DNA of 64,000 nt, taken from NCBI RefSeq assembly GCF_030270585.1, contig NZ_BSYI01000001.1:62001-126000 (forward strand). Reading direction: 5' to 3'. This stretch comes from Paralimibaculum aggregatum (lineage in GTDB: Bacteria; Pseudomonadota; Alphaproteobacteria; Rhodobacterales; Rhodobacteraceae). Positions 58,463-64,000 of the stretch are shown one piece after another. The position numbers were made by a program, and so were the translations under genes. The first letter of the stretch is position 1. The number at the start of each line of letters is the position of its first letter. The notes beneath the pieces were generated by a model. The model was not told where the DNA came from. It did no database searches and saw nothing but the letters and a program-made list of their open reading frames with translations.

Positions 58463-58771
58463 GCGCCGGCCGCCGCGCGGATGCTCCGGCGCGCGCCCGA
58501 AGCGCCGCGTCGGGCCGAGCGGCCCGTGGCACGGCCAGCGCCCGCGGCGCGGTGCCAGCCTCTCGCCGGTGGCACCGGGGCGGGAAGGCAGACGTCCGGC
58601 GAGCGGTCCGGGCGGGGAGACGGTGCCGCCGGCGGTTCGCCCGCAGCCGCGCCGCGGGCCGGACATCGCCACCGGCGCCGAGGCCGGACGCGGCGCCCCC
58701 TCAGGCCGCCGGACAGGCGCAGGCGGGGCAGCCGGCGCCGCCCCGTCCCGACATTTCGGTGCAGGCCCGGA
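58463..58771. other. Non-coding region between convergent genes
   Basis: GC-rich, no gene supported; it lies between the ftsK stop and the LysM gene stop. Confidence 0.5.
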
Positions 58772-59341
58772 TCAGTAGCCGTAGCCCTGATACTCGTTGT
58801 AGTTCACCACATGGCCGCCGTGGTAGCCGCCATACGACGAGCCGCCGCCCTGGTGGCCATAGGTGCCGCCGGAATGCGACCCACCCGAATACGAGCCGCC
58901 CGAATAGGACCCGCCCGAATACGAGCCGTGGCCGTAGCCACCGCGGGCGCCGTAGCCGGCATGGCTCCTGTAGGTGATCTTGTAGCCGCGGGCGCTGTAG
59001 CCGTAGCTGCCGCCCCTGTAGCTGTTGTACTGGTAGCCGTAGCCCTTCTTGTATTTCGGCGGCTGCTGGTAGCCGTAGCCGCCGCCCGAGCCATAGCCGC
59101 TCTGCGGGATGTTCAGCACCCAGCCGGCGACGATGTGGTGCGGGTTGCGGATGTAGGGATTGGCCTGCATCAGCGCGTAGACCGAGGTGCCGCAGCGGGC
59201 GGCGATGCCGGCGAGGGTGTCGCCATAGCCGACACGGTAGCTCGCGCCGCAGCCGCCCGCGGAGGCGGTGGTGGCGGCGCCGGCGAGGGTCAGGCCGATG
59301 GCGAGGGCGGCAGCGGCGGTCGCGAGACGGGAAATACGCAT
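58772..59341 (-). CDS. Exported LysM protein with Gly/Tyr/Ser-rich repeats
   Basis: A 189-residue protein: signal peptide (residues 1-28, ending TTASA), a LysM module (CGASYRVGYGDTLAGIAARCGTSVYALMQAN, then NPHHIVAGWVLNIP) that binds peptidoglycan glycan, and a C-terminal half of Gly, Tyr and Ser with five-residue units GSYSG repeated. The low-complexity tail resembles adhesive or amyloid-like matrices. It faces ftsK and is divergent from lolA; function not known. Confidence 0.87.
   Translation of the reverse strand: MRISRLATAAAALAIGLTLAGAATTASAGGCGASYRVGYGDTLAGIAARCGTSVYALMQANPYIRNPHHIVAGWVLNIPQSGYGSGGGYGYQQPPKYKKGYGYQYNSYRGGSYGYSARGYKITYRSHAGYGARGGYGHGSYSGGSYSGGSYSGGSHSGGTYGHQGGGSSYGGYHGGHVVNYNEYQGYGY
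58868..58927. repeat. 15-bp coding tandem repeat, four units
   Basis: Four in-frame 15-bp units encode GSYSG, GSYSG, GSYSG, GSHSG; a degenerate fifth follows at 58853. Codons differ between units (for example TCG/TCC), so the array is not very recent. Confidence 0.85.
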
Positions 59342-59599
59342 GATGTTCTCCTGGTCGTTCCGAGTTCACTGGTCGGTGATCCGGTCATCGAGACCGTCCA
59401 GTCCGGCGATGGCGGGGGCAGGAGGAAAATTCACGTCACCGCCGGGATGCGCCGCCAGATACGTGGAAACCGCGGTGCCGGGCCGGGCGCCGGAAGCGCC
59501 GGGGGCTTTTCTCGCCGCGCCAGCCGTGCGAAGCGGACCGGGACCAGAATAGCCGAGCCCTGCGCCTGACGCACGGGAAACCTGGAAAGGACGGAGCAT

Positions 59600-60229
59600 A
59601 TGTGGCAACAGAGCCTGAAGCGGACGCTCGGTGCGGCGCTTCTCCTCGCCGCGGGCCTCACCGCGACCCTCGGTGCGCCGGCGGGCGCCCAGGGCGTCGA
59701 CCAGCGCGATCTCCTGCGCATCTCCAACTATCTCAACGGGCTGACCACGCTGGCCGGCGACTTCGTGCAGATCGACGCCGAGGGCGGGCTCTCGCGCGGC
59801 ACCTTCACGATGCGCCGGCCCGGGCGGCTGCGCTTCGACTACCGCCCGCCGAACCCGGCGCTGATCGTCGCCGACGGCACCTGGGTCGGGGTCTGCGACC
59901 GCGAGCTGGAGAGCTTCGAGCGCTATCCGCTGGAGGAGACCCCGCTCGACCTGCTGCTGCGCGACCGGGTGGACTTCCGGACCGAGGGCGCGGTGCAGGC
60001 GATCACCCGCGGCGAGGGCCAGCTCAGGGTGCGCGCGATCGATCCGGACGCGCCGGACCAGGGCTCGATCACCATGATCTTCACCGAGGTGCCGCTGGCG
60101 CTGACGCAGTGGGTGGTGGTCGATGCGCAGGGGCTGACGACCACGGTGGCGCTCTCCGACACCCGCTCCAACGTCTCGGTCAACCCCGAGCTCTTCGTCA
60201 TCGAGGAGGGCGACTGCACCGGCTTCTGA
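59600..60229 (+). CDS. lolA: Outer-membrane lipoprotein carrier LolA
   Basis: A 209-residue periplasmic lipoprotein chaperone. Signal peptide (LGAALLLAAGLTATLGAPAGAQG), then ISNYLNGLTTLAGDFVQIDAEGGLSRGTFTMRRPGRLRFDY, which is the LolA family core, a two-cysteine pair near VGVCDRELESF and the end (GDCTGF). It takes lipoproteins from LolCDE to the outer membrane. GGAG is 4 bases before the ATG, AAAGGA a little further. In related genomes lolA is directly between ftsK and xthA. Confidence 0.93.
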   Translation: MWQQSLKRTLGAALLLAAGLTATLGAPAGAQGVDQRDLLRISNYLNGLTTLAGDFVQIDAEGGLSRGTFTMRRPGRLRFDYRPPNPALIVADGTWVGVCDRELESFERYPLEETPLDLLLRDRVDFRTEGAVQAITRGEGQLRVRAIDPDAPDQGSITMIFTEVPLALTQWVVVDAQGLTTTVALSDTRSNVSVNPELFVIEEGDCTGF

Positions 60230-61353
60230 ACCGCCCCCTCCGGCCGGATCGGTGGCGCCGGGGGGCGGACGGGAGCGAGACCAAGGCGCCGGTCGCATGA
60301 CATGCGGCGGCACCGTCCCGGCCCCCGCTCCCCCGCGCCGACATGCCCGCGCGATCGGCGGCGGGGTGGCGTGATCGGGCGCGGCGGGTGGAGGCCGGTT
60401 GCCGTCGGGCTGGCCGGTGCCTTCCCTCCCGCCACGACCGGGCGCGCCCGCGGAAACGCTGAAACGCCCCTGCGGATGCAGGCGCGGCGGTGCCGGCAGT
60501 GTCGTGGCGGCTTCCGGCCGCGCCGTGCTGGCGCGTTCGTGCAGGCGCTGCCGCGGCGCGGCGGGCGGCGCCGGCACCCCGGACGAGGCGGGCAGCGCAC
60601 TCGCCCCGATGTGGCGTGGCAGCGCCAGGTCACGCTCCCGGCATCCGGCGACCCTCGCCGCGACCGCGGGTCTCACCCGGGCCGGCAGGGCCGCTTCGGC
60701 CAGCGCCATGGCAGCACTGCCGGCACCGGTGACCGGCTCGCGCAGCGCATCCGGACGGGCGGCCGCGGCAGCGGCACGATCCGCAACGTCCTCGATTCGG
60801 GCGGTGCGGCCCCCTGCCGGGCCGGCGACCTGCACGGCGTGATCGACCGATCTCCTGCGCGATGCGGGGAAGGCGATCCCGTCCGGCTCGGGCGGCTGCG
60901 TTCGTTCCTGCCGGGGCGCCGCCCCGAACAGGCCGCCGCTCCAGGCCGGGTTCAGCGTGCCGGTCCCCGCCGGCCGGCGACGCAGCCGCGCAGGGGCAGT
61001 GCCCGGCGAGTTTCCCGCTTCGCTTCCGGGGCGCCCGCAGCCGGTTTGATCGCCTCGGGTGACTGTTTGCCATCCCGAATCGCCATCGCGCCGACCGGAT
61101 GGTGGCCGGCGCGCGGGGCCGACGCCGCCCCCTAGCCCGCCGGCCTCGCCCCTAGGCCACCAGCGCGGTGCACCGCCACGAGCCGCCTCCGTGGGCCTGC
61201 CTTGCGTGACCCCCCGCCCCCGGGCGACATCCCGCGCCCTGGTCCGTGCCGCGAGCGATGACATGGCGCTGCCCGGAACTGCGAGCCGTCTCGCCGGCAG
61301 CGGCGGCGATCTCGCTGCCGTCACCCTTCCGCCCGCACCTGCGCCGACGGGCC
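60230..61353. other. 1.1-kb gene desert
   Basis: No gene supported. A frame covers most of it on the minus strand, but it is Arg/Pro/Ala-rich, has no recognisable domain and continues antisense through lolA, as shadows do in this sequence. Confidence 0.5.
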
Positions 61354-62265
61354 TCAGGCCAGCAGCGCGAGGGTCGGCAGGGTGAGCAGGCTGGTCCAGA
61401 CGATCACCTGCGCGATGGCATCGGTGCGCACGCCGTAGAGCAGCGCGAGGCTGAATGCCATCGCCCCCGCCGGCCCGGCGGCGCCGAGCAGCGTCAGCTC
61501 CTGCCCCGGCGCCGCGCCGGCGAAGAGCGCCAGCCCGACCGCCACCGCCGCGGGGAAGGCCACCAGCTTGACGCCGGCGAAGACCGCCACCGTCCGGTCG
61601 GCGCGGAACGGCGTCTGCGACAGCACCACGCCGAGCGCGAACAGCGCCACCGGCGCCGCCGCCGCGCCGTTGAAGTCGAGGAAGGTCTTCACCGGCCCGG
61701 GCAGCGCGACCCCGGCCAGCGCCACCGCGAAGCCGGCGAGGATCGCCTGCAGCAGCGGCGTCCCCGCCAGCCGCGCCGCCACCATCCCCAGCGAGACCTG
61801 GCCGAGCGAGAGCACCTGCAGCGCCACGATCGCGGCGGCGAAGGTGACGGTGGCGTCGAGGGTCACGATGGCGGTCACCGGCAGCGCGCCGGCATCGCCG
61901 TGCAGCAGCCGCGCGATCGGCAGCACGTAGAACGCGTTGTTGGCGAAGATGCCGCCGAAGGCGAGCAGCAGCGCCTCCGGCGCCGGGCGGGCGAGCCAGA
62001 CCCGCGCGAGCCAGAACCCGGCGGCGAAGACCAGCGCTTCCGCCCCGGCATAGACCGCCAGCGGCACGACGGAGAAGCTGCGCACCGGCGCCGTCGCGAT
62101 CAGCCCGAAGATCATGATCGGCAGCAGCACCGACATCGCGAAGCGGTTGATCAGCCGCGCCTCCTCGACGCTGATCCGCCCGGACCGCCCCATGGCGAAG
62201 CCGAAGGCCAGGATCGCGAAGACCGGCAGGATCGGGTCGACGAGGACGGCGAGGACGGAGCCCAA
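61354..62265 (-). CDS. AEC family transporter (auxin efflux carrier-like)
   Basis: A 303-residue membrane protein with about 10 helices, N-terminal PILPVFAILAFGFAMGRSG and the mid-region GGIFANNAFYVLPIARLL that is characteristic of the AEC family (Asn-Asn in the broken helix). Members transport dicarboxylates or other organic anions. The start is TTG at 62265 with GAGG 9 bases before it; no ATG or GTG fits near the family N-terminus. It begins 10 bp after the xthA stop. Confidence 0.87.
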   Translation of the reverse strand: MGSVLAVLVDPILPVFAILAFGFAMGRSGRISVEEARLINRFAMSVLLPIMIFGLIATAPVRSFSVVPLAVYAGAEALVFAAGFWLARVWLARPAPEALLLAFGGIFANNAFYVLPIARLLHGDAGALPVTAIVTLDATVTFAAAIVALQVLSLGQVSLGMVAARLAGTPLLQAILAGFAVALAGVALPGPVKTFLDFNGAAAAPVALFALGVVLSQTPFRADRTVAVFAGVKLVAFPAAVAVGLALFAGAAPGQELTLLGAAGPAGAMAFSLALLYGVRTDAIAQVIVWTSLLTLPTLALLA

Positions 62266-62275
62266 GGCCGGCGCC

Positions 62276-63067
62276 TCAGCCGAGCTCGAAGGCGGCGATC
62301 ACCGGCACGTGGTCCGAGGGTTTCTCGACGCCGCGCCAGGGCTTCAGCACGCGCGAGGAGCCCGGCACCGCCGCCGCCCCGCCGCGCGCCCAGATATGGT
62401 CGAGCCGGCGGCCGCGATCGGCCAGCGCCCAGTCCTTCGCGCGGTAGGACCACCAGGAATAGAGCTTCTCCTCCGGGGAGATGTCGGCGCGGGTCACGTC
62501 GCCCCAGCCGCCGGCGGCGCGGGCGGCCTCGAAGGCCTCGACCTCGACGGGGGTGTGGCTGACCACCTTGAGCATCTGCCTGTGCGACCAGACATCGTGC
62601 TCGAGCGGCGCGATGTTGAGATCGCCCACCGCGATCGCCGGGCCGTCGAGGCCGCGGCCCCAGTCCGCCATCTCGGCGACGAAATCGAGCTTGTGGGCGA
62701 ATTTCGGGTTGGTGTCGCGGTTCGCCTCGTCGCCGCCGGCGGGCACGTAGAAATTGTGCAGCGCCACGCCGCCGGGCAGCCGCGCCGCGACGTGCCGGGC
62801 ATCGCCCTTGCCGCAGAAATCCTCGTGCCCGAGCGGCTCGAGCGGGATCCGGGAGATGATCGCGACGCCGTTGTAGCCCTTCTCCCCGCGCGCGGCCATG
62901 TGGCTGTAGCCCAGCTCGGCGAAGCGCTCGGCGGGGATCTTGTCCACCGGCGACTTGGTCTCCTGCAGGCAGAGCACGTCGGGCGCCTCCTGCTCGAGGA
63001 AGGCCGCCACCAGCTCGACGCGGAGCCGGACCGAGTTGATGTTCCACGTGGCGATGGTGGCGCGCAT
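62276..63067 (-). CDS. xthA: Exodeoxyribonuclease III
   Basis: A 263-residue AP endonuclease/3'-5' exonuclease of the EEP fold: ATWNINSVRLR start, LCLQETK with the metal-binding Glu, YNGVAIISR, GDLNIAP with catalytic Asp-Asn, and SDHVPV with the end His. GGGGAGAG precedes the ATG. Removes abasic sites in base-excision repair. The AEC gene follows on the same strand. Confidence 0.94.
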   Translation of the reverse strand: MRATIATWNINSVRLRVELVAAFLEQEAPDVLCLQETKSPVDKIPAERFAELGYSHMAARGEKGYNGVAIISRIPLEPLGHEDFCGKGDARHVAARLPGGVALHNFYVPAGGDEANRDTNPKFAHKLDFVAEMADWGRGLDGPAIAVGDLNIAPLEHDVWSHRQMLKVVSHTPVEVEAFEAARAAGGWGDVTRADISPEEKLYSWWSYRAKDWALADRGRRLDHIWARGGAAAVPGSSRVLKPWRGVEKPSDHVPVIAAFELG

Positions 63068-63278
63068 GGGCTCTCCCCCTGTTCTGTCGGGCCTGGTCTG
63101 CCGGGATGCCGGCCCGGGGGCCGGAGAGGGGGCAAAGTGACCGCCCGCGCGCGCCGGGGCAAGAGCGGATGCGCGCCGCCCGTTGGCCGCGCGCCAAATC
63201 CGGTTGCGCAAGAATATTTGGAACGCTTAGTGTACCCAGAGTAATTCAGGAACACATTGCGCGCCTCGAGAGTACTTC

Positions 63279-64000
63279 ATGCGTGATCTAAATTTTACCG
63301 CCATTGATGTCGAAACCGCGAACTCTGATCCCGGAAGCATCTGTCAGATCGGCCTCGCTGTCGTAAGGCAGGGAAAACTTGCCAATACCTTTGTATCGCT
63401 GGTCGATCCGGGAACAGATTTCAATCCCAGGAACACGATGATTCACAAGATCACGGTGGATCATGTTGCTGGAGAACCAAGATTTGCCGAGGTTTTCCCG
63501 AGAGCCCTCGAGATATTCGGAGAGCATGCGATTGCGTCTCACACGCTATTTGACAGGAACGCACTCGGCATCGCTTGTGAACAGGCCGATCTCAAGATGG
63601 TGGAGGCAGATTGGGTCGACACTGCCGCTGTCGCACGCGCCAGATGGCCCCAGCGTTTTGGCCGGAGTGGCTATGGCCTCAAGGCAGTGGCAAAGGCGTT
63701 TGGCATAGAGTTCCGCCACCACGATGCCGGGGAGGACGCGCGCGTATGTGCCGAGATCCTGATAAGGGCATGCAAGGAGACGGGACTGACGCTGGAGGAC
63801 TGGTTCTCCCGGCCGAAACCGCCGCGAAAGCGCCCCGAGTTCGCTGGAAAGAAGGTCAGGAGAGACGGTGATCCCGCCGGCCCCCTCTTCGGGATGGCTG
63901 TGGTCTTTACCGGCGATCTCTCGGTGCCCCGCGAAGAGGCGGCCGATATCGCCCATGGTCTGGGGCTCTGCGTGAAGGGCAGCGTCTCGCGAAAGGTCTC
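63279..64000 (+). CDS. DEDDh exonuclease with BRCT domain (3' end cut by window)
   Basis: The frame is open for 240 codons to the window end. N-terminal DnaQ-like exonuclease: motif I with Asp10 and Glu12 (AIDVETA), motif II Asp in SHTLFDRNAL, motif III His and Asp in HHDAGEDAR, which places it in the DEDDh group. A C-terminal region beginning GPLFGMAVVFTGDLSVPREEAADIA is the start of a BRCT domain. The codons are clearly richer in A/T at third positions than the genes before it, which points to different origin. The upstream 100 bp are also AT-rich. Probably a repair or proofreading-like nuclease; partner unknown. Confidence 0.85.
   Translation, partial: MRDLNFTAIDVETANSDPGSICQIGLAVVRQGKLANTFVSLVDPGTDFNPRNTMIHKITVDHVAGEPRFAEVFPRALEIFGEHAIASHTLFDRNALGIACEQADLKMVEADWVDTAAVARARWPQRFGRSGYGLKAVAKAFGIEFRHHDAGEDARVCAEILIRACKETGLTLEDWFSRPKPPRKRPEFAGKKVRRDGDPAGPLFGMAVVFTGDLSVPREEAADIAHGLGLCVKGSVSRKV

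Noticed and set aside
59366-61324. 652-codon minus-strand frame over lolA and the desert
   Set aside because: Antisense to lolA for a third of its length; low-complexity Arg/Pro/Ala, no start signal.

Overview
The window is very GC-rich chromosomal DNA from an alphaproteobacterium, most likely a member of the Rhodobacterales (Paracoccaceae-like). The reasons are the gene order cckA-recA-alaS, the pair DUF6456/DUF6477, eno with ftsB, rimP-nusA-ylxR-infB-rbfA, the order ubiH-like/amidase/aminotransferase/ftsK/lolA/xthA, a VPLPA-CTERM protein, and a GTTC-N7-GTTC SOS box of the alphaproteobacterial type before recA. Assignment to a genus is not possible from the sequence alone.

Layout. 1-9.8 kb: the end of a fabI-like gene, then a catabolic cluster (MmgE/PrpD, FAS1-like hydratase, class III CoA-transferase), a GcvA-type LysR regulator facing away from it, and a peptide-type ABC importer operon (binding protein, two permeases, fused double ATPase). 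10.4-14.4 kb: a signalling module made of a PepSY-like exported protein, an OmpR-type response regulator, a PhoQ-like kinase, a small exported Arg-rich protein and a long helical protein with a hydrophobic hairpin. 15-17.7 kb: a Na+/H+ antiporter with a cyclic-nucleotide-binding domain. 17.7-19.3 kb: a gene desert with a 126-129 bp duplication, next to tRNA-Leu(CAA). 19.5-26 kb: Zn peptidase, YqaA/DsbB pair, HNH nuclease, esterase, AlkA-like glycosylase, a GafA-like DUF6456 regulator and DUF6477. 26-34.7 kb: MttB-family methyltransferase, guaA, YdcF/EamA/MazG operon, YciI and LysR, eno. 34.8-43.3 kb: VPLPA-CTERM protein, ftsB, alaS, MmcQ/YjbR, recA, cckA. 43.7-50.6 kb: rimP-nusA-ylxR-infB-rbfA translation/transcription operon, interrupted by an inverted glyoxalase-fold gene. 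50.7-60.2 kb: methyltransferase, UbiH-like hydroxylase, amidase, aminotransferase, ftsK, LysM protein, lolA. 61.3-64 kb: AEC transporter, xthA and an AT-richer exonuclease-BRCT gene cut by the window end.

Most of the window is housekeeping. The least explained part is 10.4-14.4 kb. The regulator/kinase operon is bracketed by two copies of an 11-bp-period direct repeat (GTCAG-N6-GTCAG), a spacing typical of OmpR-family operators. The first downstream gene has a 5' leader whose 10-bp perfect stem buries its own ribosome binding site. The last gene has the architecture of an alpha-helical membrane-inserting protein. I infer an envelope-stress or effector regulon; none of this has been tested.

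A second pattern: three short tandem arrays (16 bp x7, 13 bp x4 or more, 20 bp x2) each lie within a few bases downstream of a stop codon. Many open frames in this high-GC sequence are mirror images of real genes and were left out. Starts were chosen by ribosome binding site, neighbour overlap and family N-termini.
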